Below are positions 29,890 through 41,611 of a stretch of 64,000 bases of DNA, piece by piece. A program made the translations under genes and the position numbers. The notes beneath the pieces are model-generated. The model did not search any database. It was given only the letters and a program-made list of their open reading frames with translations, and was not told where the DNA came from. Origin of the DNA: Saposhnikovia divaricata (Eukaryota > Streptophyta > Magnoliopsida > Apiales > Apiaceae); NCBI GenBank assembly GCA_036435485.1, contig CM071594.1, positions 99,289,001 through 99,353,000 on the forward strand. The letters run 5' to 3'. How positions within the stretch are numbered: the first letter of the stretch is position 1; each line of letters starts with the position of its first letter.

Positions 29890-31139
29890 CCAAAATCGAG
29901 ATCCTCTTGCAGTATCTCAAAACAAATTAACCCAAAATTTAATATACATATCTACATATATCTGCACACAAAACTGATTAAACCAAAGAGGAACTTAAAA
30001 AGAGAAGGTAAAAGTACCTTAAAAAGCCCAACTTAATTGAAGCCCTAATTAAACCCGGAAAAAAGATAAACTCTAATTAATCGAAGTGATTGACCTCTTA
30101 AATTGGAAAACTAAATAAACAAAACCTTCAAACCCAAGAAGAAGACAATTGAAGAAGAAATCCCTGATTGATTGAACCCCTAATCGATTTGCACAAATCT
30201 ATTAAAAGAAACCCCTAATCGATTGAGGAAGAAGAATACCTAATAGATTGAAGAAGAAGTCGATCTGCGGAGAAATCGAGAGGACGAGGGTGAGGGTGAG
30301 ACTACGAGATTGAGAGCGCAGTGAGAGTGAGAGAGAGTTTTATTTCAGAGAGTTTTGTCTGAGGTGAATTAGAAATGAAGCGCGGCCATTTTGTGGTAAG
30401 TGAATTAGAAGGGCGGTCTTTTTGCCGCTCGATTTTTTTCAGTGAAAATTAATTTATCCAAGTACTTTGTATATATCAAAGTACATTTTAATTTCTTGTT
30501 TTAAAAAAAATTATTAATTTATTTAAATTTTAATAAAAATTATTTAATATATTTTTTATTAAAATTTTAGTAAATAGGTTAAAAGCTAGTGTAACTTTTA
30601 TAAATATTTATATATTTTTTGATTTTTTAAAATTGCAAATGATAATAAACATACTATAATTTTACATTTATTTATTTATTAATTAAATATAACAAAATAT
30701 AAAAATAAATTATGACTAAAATTTTATCAATTGTCTAATTTTTGTCCAAAAATAAATTTGATCAATTTAAGTAAGAACAGGTAAGTGTATATTTATGTAG
30801 GTAAATTTTTTAATAAAAAATATATTAATTTAAAGATTATTATTCAATTCTTTTTACATAATCTTAAATAATATATTCAAATATTTTTAATTATATACGA
30901 AAATATTTTAATTTAATGATAAATTAAAATATATTTAGAAAAAATATTCATTTTAAAAATTTTGTTTAACAATATTTAATGAACATAAAAATAAAATTAT
31001 TCATCTTAAAATACTTTAACATTTTTAATGAAATATTCACTTCCATCGAAATATTCTTGTTTTTTATAAAAAAATTCTTGATTATTTTATTCAAAAAAAA
31101 TTAATTTTCACGTGAAAAAACGTTACAAAATTTTGTTCA
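29890..31139. other. AT-rich non-coding part of CACTA-1
   Basis: 29890-30430 contains GA-rich sequence (30260-30370, repeated GAGAGTGAG) like a plant 5' UTR on the minus strand, possibly the promoter end of a captured gene. 30430-31139 is over 80% A+T with no frame, repeat or motif that I can support. Confidence 0.4.
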
Positions 31140-31334
31140 TTACAAAATTATGGCAGCACAATTTGATACATACGGCAACATGCAAACACTTTTATTCTAT
31201 AGCAACCTAATTTTTCTACCGAAGGCAACATAAAAATGACAATGTTGCCTTAGCAAAAAACATCATGGCAAAGGCAACATATTTGATGGCAACACAGGCT
31301 AAAAATGTTGTCGTAGGCCTTTTATGGTCTAGTG
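31140..31334. repeat. Right subterminal repeats and terminal repeat of CACTA-1
   Basis: Copies of GGCAACA/AGCAACC on either strand, ending in GGCCTTTTATGGTCTAGTG, the inverted counterpart of the left end. Confidence 0.75.
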
Positions 31335-34300
31335 TTTGCAGAAGAGCAATCTGCTAAATTAAACCTTTTTAAAAAATCATAAATGTATTTTGTTTGACTT
31401 ATAAAAATTCCCTCATTCACTTGTTTAACTTGTAAACCAAGAAAATAAGTTAATTAACCCATCATACTCATTTCATATCTACTTTGCATGAGTTTGGCAA
31501 ATCTCTTGCAAAGTTTCTCATTTGTAGACCCAAATATTATATCATCTACATAAATTTGGACAAGTATCATAGAGCCATTGACATTTCTGTAAAAGAGAGT
31601 TTTATCAATAGTACCTCGAATGAAGTTATTCTCTATAAGGAACTGTGAGAGTGTGTCATACCAGGCTCTAGGTGCTTGCTTCAGGCCATAGAGTGCTTTG
31701 AGTAGAAAGAACACATATTCTGGAAAGTCTGGATCTTCAAAACCAGGCAGTTGACTAACATACACCTCCTCCTCCAGAATACCATTCAGAAATGCACTCT
31801 TGACACCATTTGATAGACTTTGAAATTGGCATGCACTGCATAGGCCAGGAAGATCCTTATTGCTTCTAACCTTGCCACTGGAGCAAAGGTTTCTTCAAAA
31901 TCAATTCCTTCCTCTTGACAGTAGCCTTTAGCAACTAATCTAGCTTTATTCCTTATGACTATGCCATTCTCATCTATCTTGTTTTTGAATACCCACTTAG
32001 TGTGAATCACTGATTTATCTTTAAGTTTGTGTACAGGTTTCCATACATCATTTCTTTCAAACTGGTTTAGCTCTTCTTGCATTGCTAAAACCCAGTCTGG
32101 ATCCAGAAGAGCATGTTCAACTCTCATTGGTTCCTCTTTGGATAGAAAACTACTATATAAGCATTCTTCTTAAGTTGCTCTTCTGGTTTGGACCTTTGCA
32201 TTAGGATCTCCAATGATAAGCATAGATGGTTGATCCCTGGTCCATTTTCTTTATGGTGGTAAGTTTGACCTTGATGAAGTGGCTTCATTTTCTCTGTGTT
32301 GATCATTGTGGCTTGTTGTTGAGTTTTGAATGTGAGAAACTCCCCCTGAGTGTATGGCCCTCGAGATTGATGGAGTTCTTGCAGATTCATCAACAGATGC
32401 TTCTCTTTGATTTCCAACTGATGGTGTAAATTGCTTTTCAACAGGTGGTTCATTCTGCACTTCAACTGATGATCCTTGTCTGTTTCTCACACCATTAGAT
32501 CTCCATTCTTCATCATCATCTTCACTTTCTTCGCCACTTCCCTCATTCTCAAATGAGAGAGACTCATGAAAACCTTCATCTACTAGACCATATTTTTCTT
32601 GTCATCAAAGACAACATGTATGGACCCCATTACAATGTTTAGTCTTAGGTTGTAGACTCTGTACAAAGATAGCTTCATTTGCCTTTGAATCAAATTTTCC
32701 AAGATGCTCACCATGATTTTTCAGTACAAAGCATTTGCATCCAAAGACATGCAGAAAGATGATTGTTGGTTTCTTGCCTTTGAAAAGTTGATAAGGTGTC
32801 ATGCCTTTTGCTTGATTGACAAAAGAAATATTCTGAGTGTAGAATGCAGTGTTTATAGCTTCTGCCCAGAAGTATGTTGGTAGCTTAGACTCTTCAAGCA
32901 TTGTTCTTGCAGCTTCATTTAGAGTTCTGTTCTTTCTTTGCACTACACCATTTTGTTGAGGAGTTCTTGGTGCAGAGAATTCTTGGATAATTCTTTCTTC
33001 TTCACAAAACTCTCTTATTACAGAATTCTTGAACTCAGTTCCATTGTCACTTCTGATTCTCCTTACTTTGAGTAAAGGATTGTTGTTGACTATCTTGATG
33101 TGATTTATAATGACTTCATATGCCTCATCCTTAGAGTGCAGAAACAATGTCCAAGAGAATTTTGAGAAATCATAAATAATCACAAGACAATATTTCTTCT
33201 TTGAGATTGACAACACATTGACTGTTCCAAAGAGATCCATGTGAAGTAGTTGCAAGGGTTGATCAATTGATGACATTGACTTTGATTTGAAAGAGGCCTT
33301 CTTCTGCTTCCCTTTCTGGCACGCATCATACAATCCATCCTTGGAGTAATCCAATTTTGGAAACCTCTAACCAAATCCTTCCTTACCAACTCATTCATTG
33401 CTTTAAAACTCAAGTGTGAAAGTCTTTTATGCCAAATCCAACCTTCATCTACACTTGCCTTGCTGAGAAGACATGTAGTCATGTTTGCATTTGTTGAATT
33501 GAAGTCAGGAATGTACAAATTTCCTCTTCTATTTCCTGTCAACACTACCTTGTTGTCATTTTTCTTGAAAATGACACAAGCTTCAGATGTGAACCAGACA
33601 ATCTGGCCTTTATCACACAGTTGGCTAACACTTAGCAAGTTATGCTTAAGTCCATCAACCAGTGCTACTTCTTCAATGACAACATTCCCTTGTGAAATCA
33701 AGCCATATCCTCTAGTATATCCTTTTCTTTTGTCTCCAAAGGTAATGCTAGGGCCAGCTCTCTCCTCAAACTTAGTGAGCAGGGTAAAATCTCCAGTCAT
33801 GTGTCTAGAACAACCACTATCCAGCTACCAAAGATTCTTTCTGTGTCCCTACAAACATTAAAATCAAATCAAGTTGATTTTGGTACCCAAGTTTTCTTGG
33901 GTCCCGTCTTGTTAGCTTTTTTCTTATTTTTCAAGCCCTTACTTCCCAGGGGTTCTGATTGAGTTAAATCAACCTTAACTCTTGGTGTAGGTTTCTGAAA
34001 AATAGGTTGTTTCACTTGCTCACATGCATTAAAACTAGATGTATAATTTGGCATAGTCTGTGCAAACATGTTATTCATCATCCATGGCAACTGAGGTATA
34101 TTAAAAGCATTGTAATATGGATTATACATGAATGGCATGTTAGCATAATGACTAAATGCATGAGCAGGCTGGACAAACATGTTTGGCATAACATTCATAG
34201 CAGGCATAGGTACTGACTTAGGCATACTAGGCACAGAAGCATTCTTAACAGATTTACAGTTGACACATAAATGATTAACACTACCACAGTTCACACATTT

Positions 34301-34564
34301 CTTTCGAGGAGCATATTTATCAGGTGTGTAATTACTATGTTTTTTAATTCCTACCTTGTCATTTCTATTCTTCTTATTAGCCTTAGCCTTAGGTTCAGTC
34401 TTTTCTAACTTATCCTTCAATTTCTTGATTGACAAGTTGCCTATGTTTTCTTGTTCAACTGACTTGGGTTTGCTACACTCTCCATTAACAAAGTTCTCAT
34501 TGACAGGCCCGTAATTTTTATTCAATTTAGTTAAAGTTGCTTTGCTAACAGGCTTAAGTCTCAA
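31335..34564 (-). pseudogene. Element C pol, part 1: gag-pol junction, protease, integrase, RT
   Basis: Minus-strand order. A basic linker with a defective zinc knuckle (CVNCGSVNHLCVNC) is at 34564-33869. A protease-like DSGCSRHMTGD is near 33825-33790. The pre-integrase segment is WHKRLSHLSFKAMNELV (about 33430). The integrase core is at 33290-32900 (HMDLFG; RSDNGTEF; NGVVQRKNRT). RT is at 32127-31454 ([44 protein letters not shown] intact at about 31540). In the integrase the catalytic Glu of the D,D-35-E triad is replaced by Gln (codon at 32940-32938). Stops or shifts lie near 33840, 33200, 32600, 32125 and 31780. It is not functional. It resumes beyond CACTA-1 at 27106. Confidence 0.9.
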
Positions 34565-34698
34565 AGAACATTTTTTTCCACTAAATCACTATCTGAAGCA
34601 ACTTCCCTATCAACATCTAACTTAACTTCTGCTAATTTGTGAAAAGAATCAACTCCTTGTATACTATAAATTTCTTCAGTTTTAGCCTTTGATCCCTT

Positions 34699-35308
34699 TC
34701 ACTTAGCAATTAAGTCTTGTTCCTCTTTTAACTGTTTTATTAAACATTCTTCTCTTTTCAGAGCCTCAAGTAACTCATTCTTAGCATTATGGCAATCTCT
34801 TTTCATTATTTCTAAATCAATTAGTTGAGTTTCTAACAGAGTATTCCTATCACCGATCTTAGCATTAAGATCTTTAATCTTTTTGTTCTCCTTGTTAAGC
34901 GATTTTAATGTGACATGCATGTTATACAATTCATTAGACATTTCATTAACAACATTATCACATTCATCTTCGGAAAGTTCAGTTAGGTTTGTAGAGTATA
35001 CCTGGTTGCTTGCTGAACTAGCCTCTTCATCAGTTTCGTTTGCCATGAGTGCAAGATTGACAAAATCTTCTTCTGCATCTGAATCTCCTCCAGCTGCCCA
35101 ATCATTATCTCTAGATAAAAATGCTCTTTCCTTTTTCTTGAGAAGATCAAAGTATTTCTTTTTGTAATCAACAGTCTCGAACTGTTTCTTCTCTTTCTCA
35201 GCTTTGGATTTTCTGCATTCATTGGCAAAGTGACCAGAAATTCCACAGCTATAGCATTTGATCTTTAATCTTTCAACCACATCCTTGTTCTGTGAAAGTG
35301 ATCTTGAG
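34699..35308 (-). pseudogene. Element C gag, C-terminal part with CCHC zinc knuckle
   Basis: Minus-strand frame of about 200 codons. A canonical C-x2-C-x4-H-x4-C knuckle (CYSCGISGHFANEC) lies about 25 residues after the break, followed by a Lys-rich stretch, an acidic region (DSDAEEDF) and a long Leu/Lys/Glu coiled-coil segment (about residues 125-205). This is the layout of SIRE-type gag, which is larger than ordinary copia gag. The upstream half is at 45619 and above, on the other side of element D. A stop separates it from the next pol segment at about 34698. Confidence 0.8.
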
Positions 35309-37510
35309 GCTACAGTGCCCAAATCAATAGTGATCTTGAGGAATCCAGGGAAATGGTGTGTAGGTACTCTATATTAGGGATGTAAAATGAGTAAACAGAA
35401 ACCATATTAGTGTTGTACATTGAAAATAAGTGACTCGAAATGGCGATGGATTTTAGAAATTCCTGAATTTTGATTTTGAGGATTTTGAGCTCGAACGAAC
35501 TTCTATATCTTGGATATTAAGGAGTATAGAAATACTAAAGGAATTATATATTGAGGAATTAGTAAATTTAAGTTAAACCAAGGGATTATTAAGTCAAGAG
35601 AATACCAAAGGAAATTGGATTTGTAAATGATTTCGAAAACCACTGAGATAATGAGGTATACTCGAAACGAACCACGATTAGACGAGTATGGAAACCAAGC
35701 AACCAAGATTAGTAATTTAACAAGGATGCATACCACATTATGATTATCCAAGGTTAGTAGCATAATACTTAGAAAATAAGTAAATGAGAATATGAACTCA
35801 TCCTAATGACATCACTAATGATCTCATATTCCACTAACTCAAAATTAAGGATAAATTAGTACTTTTGCTTGGCTTAAACCACAAATATCTTTCAAGGCTT
35901 CCAAGGTAATCTAGAATACACAAGATTAAGCTAGATAATTATCAAAGAAACACAAAAATCTCTCCCCACCTCCTTCATTATTACAATCGGCCATTTAGGA
36001 AAAAAAGAAGAAAATAAAAACAAAAATCCTAGCTAGCATCAAGATAAAATCAAGAGGAAATTCATGGGGCTTCTTGGAGATTAGGAAGGAGCATATACAA
36101 AGTTTCAAGGCCAACCATCATCATTTAGCAAGTGATTCAAGCTAGTATAAGGTTGATTAAGGATATATCAAGGATTGTTAAGGGTTATCAAAGCTTCAAG
36201 AAGGTATAATCATGCTTGCTCTTTTATATTTATGGTGGATATTGTTTGGTTTAGTGATTAAGTAGTGTAAATGTTAAGATTATGATGTTATATGTGTTTG
36301 TAAGTGGTTTGAGTTAAATATGGAAGTGTTTGGGATTGTAACCATGGCTGGTGAAGAAGACCACATGGTGTAGGTGATGATTATGGTGTTTGATAATTGA
36401 TTTGGAGGAGTTGGATTTATGGAAAGTACGAAATTATAGCCGTTATAATGCCCGATTTTCGTTAGGATGTAAGTTGCCCTGTTTTGGACCCCCTGCATCC
36501 GTACGGTACCCTACTGTTCAGGTTCCTAATTAACTATGAAATGATAGAGCTTAGTTCATAGATCGTTTTGATATAAGGTGCGTTAAAATCTGATGAACGG
36601 TTTAGGAGAAAAGTCAGTTTTAGTGAAAGCGGTTCAGAAACCGAGAAACCGTAAATGTATCAAACTTGAGGTTACAATTACCATACTTTAACATTGTTAA
36701 AAGTCACGAAATTTTGGGATATGGTAGTAGTGTGGTCAAAGAACTATTTCCAGTTGACCTTACAATAAAATTCGAAATTTAAAATTTATAAGAAATTCTG
36801 CAGTCGAGTGTGGTCGTTAAGGGAAATGTTGAAAACCCCTGAAACTTCGATTAAGGTTTTAAATGGCTAAGTTCTTGAACCTTTGGGGTAATCAGAATAC
36901 GTTAAACATATATTAAAGTTTCAAAAGGTAATGTTATACAAGAGTGTAGTAAGTAAGAGATGTGGTTCTAACGACGGTCCTTTTGTGTTTATAGAAACTC
37001 CGGAAGAGGGACGAGCCATACCGTCAGGATATCGAAACCGAGGCAAGATTTCTTCTATCCCTATTTGTAAAACTACTTATCTTCACAAAGAAACTTGATT
37101 TCGTGGTATATATATGTGATGCTATTATTACTATATTGTGAAGAAATTGTCTTCCTTGAGTATTAATATTGAAAAGAAAGATATACGAAGATGTATATGA
37201 ATATGGATATGAGTATAAGATGTATATGAATATGAATAAGAGTATGAGATGGATATGTATAGAGATGATTATGCATGAATTGAACATGCCTTATGATTAT
37301 GAGAATAAGAGAGAATGGTATCAGTTGTTATCGAGGGTTATATGGTTATAATATTATATTAAAAATGTTTTTTTTTGAGTATCAGTGGTTTAATAAACAT
37401 TATTTGATTATCATGCATTACTCTTAAAATAGATGGAATATTTTACGAATATAAAAGTATATTTGAATTCTGAATATGAAAGAGAGGTCTGAATCATAAT
37501 CAAAGCATTA

Positions 37511-37583
<73 letters not shown>

Positions 37584-38702
37584 AAGTAATGTGCAAGAAT
37601 GGAAATGATATGAGAGAATGATATGTGGAATGAGATTTTGAAAAGGGAATAATGATGTGATAAAAAGGGGGATTGCAACAAACTTGCGTAAGTGGTTGTG
37701 TCAGGGCTGTGTGCGACACAGTCCAGCATTTATTATTTTTATTACGGCACGAAGATGCCAAGGGAGGATGTTAGCAGGTGGCCTTCCTCCAGGGATGATC
37801 TTCATTCCTTCTACCGGTAGTAAAAAGAGAGCAGGTACGATTAGGCGACTGATCATCGTCCTAACGTATCAGGCGACAGCAGATATCCCCAATGTTTTGA
37901 AAAGAAAATGTAGACAATGGTTTTCAGATTTCTATTCTGAAAACAGAATAATGATATGAGATGATGGAATTATGGTTACAGATAAAGAAAAACTGATATT
38001 ATATTATTTCAGATTTCTATACTGAAAACCGAATAATGATATGAGATGATGGAATTATGGTTACAGATGAAGAAAAACTGATATTATATTAATTTAGATT
38101 TCTTTCTTATAATAGTAAGTGGATGATGTATTATTAAATAAGAGCTCTATTCTTCCTTAAGGATTTTAATTGTTTCCTGCTATCATATATGCATATACAT
38201 ATATGTATACTCGTTCACATTTTAAATTTTAGTTATAGTATGATCTTGCTGAGCTATTATAGCTCATTCTTGCTACTTATGTATATAGCAGCTAGGTCCC
38301 ATGCCGATACTACGTACCACACCCCGCAAGAGGGTAAGGGAAAGGCGACCTTTTGAGCGTGTGCTGGCGACCATCCCCGAGGTAGTGACAAGCGAAGGGG
38401 CTTAGTATACTTATGTATATTAAGTGTGTAAGTTGTAATAAACTTTAGTTGTTGAAGTGCTTCCTGTAGAAGCTTTGTTCAACAATGTACTTAGTAAATT
38501 CTGGGCTTGTAATAACTGTTAACTTTAAAACTTTTAAATATTGTGGTTGTTGTTCTATGAGCATATGACTGGTGTGTGTGTGTATTAGTGTGGGGTCAAC
38601 TGCTTATTTATTTATAAAAAAAAGACTACAGAGATATTGATATTGATCGGAAATTGGACCGTGATGACCTGGATCCTTGACCCCGGATCTAGGGGCGTCA
38701 CA
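35309..38702 (+). repeat. Element D 5' LTR, first ~22 nt missing
   Basis: Aligns with the 3' LTR from 42258 onwards and ends GGCGTCACA. It contains a (TA)n tract of about 66 bp (37513-37579), against 24 bp in the 3' LTR. The frames at 35503-35763, 36280-36498, 37024-37351 and 37657-37959 recur in the other LTR and look like non-coding LTR sequence. The segment 37690-37900 is the least AT-rich and probably near R/U5. Confidence 0.9.
37513..37579. repeat. (TA)n microsatellite in the element D 5' LTR
   Basis: About 33 TA units. The allelic position in the 3' LTR (44463-44486) has about 12. Confidence 0.95.
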
Positions 38703-38704
38703 GA

Positions 38705-38716
38705 TGGTATCAGAGC
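38705..38716 (+). promoter_or_regulatory. Primer binding site of element D (initiator tRNA-Met)
   Basis: TGGTATCAGAGC two nucleotides after the LTR end CA. It is the standard primer site complementary to the 3' end of plant initiator tRNA-Met. Confidence 0.92.
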
Positions 38717-38896
38717 TAAGAGTCATAATGCTCAAGAACAAAAGTGATAATAATAAATGTATCAGTTATAATATAAATTGTGAACTTCCATCAAGTTCAG
38801 GGGTGGTATATCGCAGGTTGTATTTACTTTTGGCATATATTATAATTTATTAGACTGTTACTAATAGAATTTTATGTTTTATTATAGGGAGCGGAG

Positions 38897-39784
38897 ATGG
38901 GTGAGCCGAGTCAGGACCCCCAGTGGCTAGGGATGTCAGAGCAGGAGCTATTAGATCTTCAGCTGGCCGGGGTAGAGGTCCCTGAGTATGCAGTTGAGGA
39001 CCTCAGGGAGAGACGCCGGGCGGCGGCTAGAGAGCGATTAGAGAGAGAGGAGGCAGAGGAGCAGAGACGGAGAGATGCTGTGGCCCTAGTGCCATATATG
39101 GGTAGACCTTCTACAGGATCTGACGAGGGAGGTCCTTCCAGAGTGAGATCGGAGATCCCTAAGGAGGAGAGGCCACTGCGTAAGAGGCCTAGGTTGTTAG
39201 TTATACCTGAGGAGCCGATTGAGTGGAGGGATATTCAGATGGTTCCCACTCCTGTCCGACCCGTCCCAGTGCCGTCACCAGTTCCATCCCCTCTACCTAG
39301 TCCTGACCCTATAGATGATCCTTTTGAGCAGTTTACCCCTCCAGGGCATTTTGGTTTTTTTGAGGAGGAGGAGGATCCTTCAGAGGATGCTGAGACAGAG
39401 TCGGTTCCTCCATCCCCACCCTTTGCACCTCCACCACCTCCACCTGTAGATGCACCTCCCATAGATGTACCCCCTCAGGAGGCACCCCTACCGGCGGGTG
39501 ACCCACTTTCAGCTACCTTATTGACCGAGTACTTTGCCCTTCAGGGACAGTTGGAGGAGTCCCGCAGGACTATAGACACCCTTCTACAGAGGTTAGAGAG
39601 AGGGAGGGGAGGGGTTATCCCGGATGGGATGTCTCTGGGGATGATCAGTATTGAGCTACGAGCATTAGAAGATATTAGGAGGTTGTTGGGTGATAGAGGA
39701 GACCCGGCATGGAGGGCCCAGATAGTTGATACGGTTACTACCATGGTAGTCCAGATACGGGATGTTGTCAGGGCAGGGTTGTGA
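38897..39784 (+). CDS. Pre-gag ORF of element D, 295 aa, function unknown
   Basis: Intact ORF between the primer site and gag. Residues 30-62 are an Arg/Glu-rich helix, probably a coiled coil (LRERRRAAARERLEREEAEE). A basic RKRPR cluster (95-99) could be a nuclear localisation signal. Residues 115-205 are very Pro-rich, with PSPVPSPLPSP and PPPPPP runs and an acidic EEEED patch. The C-terminus (208-290) is helical with a Leu-heptad stretch (LQGQLEESRRTIDTLLQRLE). There is no zinc knuckle, protease or RT motif. Its base composition is GC-rich, quite unlike the AT-rich leader and LTRs around it. The first in-frame ATG follows TTATTATAGGGAGCGGAG, which includes a possible 3' splice site. Extra ORFs occur in some plant gypsy lineages, but I do not recognise this one. 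Confidence 0.75.
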   Translation: MGEPSQDPQWLGMSEQELLDLQLAGVEVPEYAVEDLRERRRAAARERLEREEAEEQRRRDAVALVPYMGRPSTGSDEGGPSRVRSEIPKEERPLRKRPRLLVIPEEPIEWRDIQMVPTPVRPVPVPSPVPSPLPSPDPIDDPFEQFTPPGHFGFFEEEEDPSEDAETESVPPSPPFAPPPPPPVDAPPIDVPPQEAPLPAGDPLSATLLTEYFALQGQLEESRRTIDTLLQRLERGRGGVIPDGMSLGMISIELRALEDIRRLLGDRGDPAWRAQIVDTVTTMVVQIRDVVRAGL

Positions 39785-40306
39785 GCCGGGATAGTAGTTT
39801 TGTCACTAATCAGACTAGTCATCTGGTTGATGTCATTTTGGGGATTAGTTTAGTTGTTCACTGTTTTAATCCCAGTCTGATTAGAGGACAGTTAGTAGTA
39901 CTTTTGTGATATCGGATTAGTATGTACGGCTATGTTTTAGGTTTCGAACCTTGTATTAGATGATGTATATTATTAGCAGTAAAAGATGTTGTACCCAAAT
40001 TGTAAAATATTTATGTACATTAATGAAGTTTGTGCATTTCTATCTAAAGTTTTGCTGCATTTTTTATAAATGTTGAGACTCAAAAAAAAATAAAAAAATA
40101 TTGATGTATAAAAGGTGATTGACTTAATGAAAAGGCTATCGTGTTAAGGGCGATACAACTACCTACTAAAGTTATGGTATAACTAGATGTAAATCGCGTG
40201 ATAAAGATATTGTGATGTTCAAATGAGTTAATTAATGATATAATTGTGTATATAGAAATGATGTATATAGTAACCCAAATTCGGGTAATTAATAAGGACT
40301 ATTGTT
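39785..40306 (+). other. Spacer between the two ORFs of element D
   Basis: AT-rich, 520 bp, no frame. It starts with a T-rich segment and has an A-run near 40082-40098. It might separate two transcripts or form an intron joining a leader to gag; no pair of splice sites is convincing by eye. Confidence 0.4.
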
Positions 40307-41611
40307 ATGTACAGAACTATGCCGCCTAGACGTGATAGTAGAGCGAATGCAAGAGGAAATGAGAGAGACGAAAGAAGTCGAAATATCGAAGGTACTAGAC
40401 TGAACGAAAATGCTCATAATGAAGAAAATCATGAAGAAGGAGAAGAGGAATCAACTGGCCAACAAAGGAATCCGGGAGGTGATCCCTTTGCCCAATTCAT
40501 GGACTTATTAAGGCAGAATTTGGCTAATCCACAGAATCCCCAACAACCACCTGTCCTCCCCAATCAGGCAGCTAATTCCTTTCGTGCCTTTAAGTCGTTA
40601 AAGCCCCCAGAATTCGAGGGAACCACTAACCCAGTAGTAGCTAGAGCATGGCTAAAAGAAATGGAGAAAGCTTTCGAAATACTGAGGATAGAGGAAGATC
40701 AGAAAACAGTTTTTGCAGCCTATCTCTTAAAGGGAGAGGCAAATTACTGGTGGGAAGCTAAGAAGAACCCAGAGGAAGCGGGAGTGATAACCTGGGAGCG
40801 TTTCACTAGGGTGTTCCTAGAAAAGTATTCTCCTAGGTATTTAGAAAACCAAATGGAATTAAAGTTTCTAGAGTTAAAACAGGATAACCTAACAGTAGCA
40901 GAGTATGAAAATAAATTTACAGAACTGTCGAGGTTTGTTCCCGAGTTTGTGCGTACTGAAGAACAACGTGCAAAAAGGTTTCAACAAGGGTTGAAACCCT
41001 GGTTACGAACGAGAGTGGCTCTATTTGAGTTGACTGATTATGCTGCAGTGGTTCAAAAGGCATCAATTATAGAGGCCGAGAGTGAGCAGGCTCAAATAGG
41101 TCGAGAGAATAAGAAAAGAAGATTTGAGGGCCCAAAAGGAGGTTCAAGTGAGGGAAGCTACTTTAACAAAGGAGGTAAAGGACAAAAATCTCAATTTGTG
41201 GGAAAGTCGGGGGGTAACAAGACTACTAGTGAGACGGTGAATCAGGGTGGAAAATCTTCAGGGACATTTCAGTCCAATCAATCACGACCACCATTACCAG
41301 ATTGTGACACGTGTGGTAAGAAGCATATAGGAGTCTGTAGAATGCTGGGAGTAACTTGTTTCAAGTGTGGACAAAAAGGACACTACCTTAACCAGTGCCC
41401 ATCAACTGATACAAACCCTAAAAGAGATGTTAAGTGTTACCAGTGTGGGAAATTAGGACACATTGCTAGAGATTGCCGTTCAGGTGGGTCATACGCGCCA
41501 GGACAGAGTGGGGCTGCTTCAAATAGGCCTACTGCTAGAGTGTACAACATGACCTTAGGGGAAGCGTTGACGAAATCAGATGCGGATACAGGTATTTGCT
41601 TTTCGATTTAA
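40307..41611 (+). CDS. Gag of element D
   Basis: 434 codons from the first ATG; the likelier start is the ATG at 40319 (MPPRRDSR), the usual beginning of chromovirus Gag. The N-terminal 85 residues are charged and disordered. The capsid-type retrotransposon gag domain is at about residues 105-255 (ARAWLKEMEKAFEIL; ANYWWEAKK; ITWERFTRVFLEKYSPRYLE; EFVRTEEQRAKRF). A Gly/Ser/Lys-rich linker is followed by a partial Cys/His motif (CDTCGKKHIGVC, about 333) and two canonical CCHC knuckles (CFKCGQKGHYLNQC at about 351, CYQCGKLGHIARDC at about 377) that bind element RNA. The frame ends soon after the knuckles (GEALTKSDADTG then a short tail and stop) where protease should begin, because pol has been deleted. 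Gag could still assemble particles. Confidence 0.9.
   Translation: MYRTMPPRRDSRANARGNERDERSRNIEGTRLNENAHNEENHEEGEEESTGQQRNPGGDPFAQFMDLLRQNLANPQNPQQPPVLPNQAANSFRAFKSLKPPEFEGTTNPVVARAWLKEMEKAFEILRIEEDQKTVFAAYLLKGEANYWWEAKKNPEEAGVITWERFTRVFLEKYSPRYLENQMELKFLELKQDNLTVAEYENKFTELSRFVPEFVRTEEQRAKRFQQGLKPWLRTRVALFELTDYAAVVQKASIIEAESEQAQIGRENKKRRFEGPKGGSSEGSYFNKGGKGQKSQFVGKSGGNKTTSETVNQGGKSSGTFQSNQSRPPLPDCDTCGKKHIGVCRMLGVTCFKCGQKGHYLNQCPSTDTNPKRDVKCYQCGKLGHIARDCRSGGSYAPGQSGAASNRPTARVYNMTLGEALTKSDADTGICFSI

Larger units (their letters stand above)
27107..31334. mobile_element. CACTA-1: non-autonomous CACTA transposon carrying host-gene fragments
   Basis: The left end CACTACACCATAAAAGGCC and the inverted right end CACTAGACCATAAAAGGCC form terminal inverted repeats of about 28 bp with a few mismatches. 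The flanking 3-bp duplication is TTA on the left and TTT on the right (one mismatch). Subterminal copies of GGCAACA and its complement TGTTGCC occur at 27120-27500 and 31140-31330; in CACTA elements such repeats bind the TNPA-type protein. No transposase gene is inside, so movement would depend on a related autonomous element. The interior includes a recognisable plant gene exon (28757-29000) and other exon-like pieces. The insertion cuts the pol of element C. Confidence 0.88.

Noticed and set aside
37657..37959. 100-aa ORF present in both LTRs of element D
   Set aside because: Lies within the LTR, shifts composition with it, and shows non-silent differences between the two copies; more likely R/U5 sequence.
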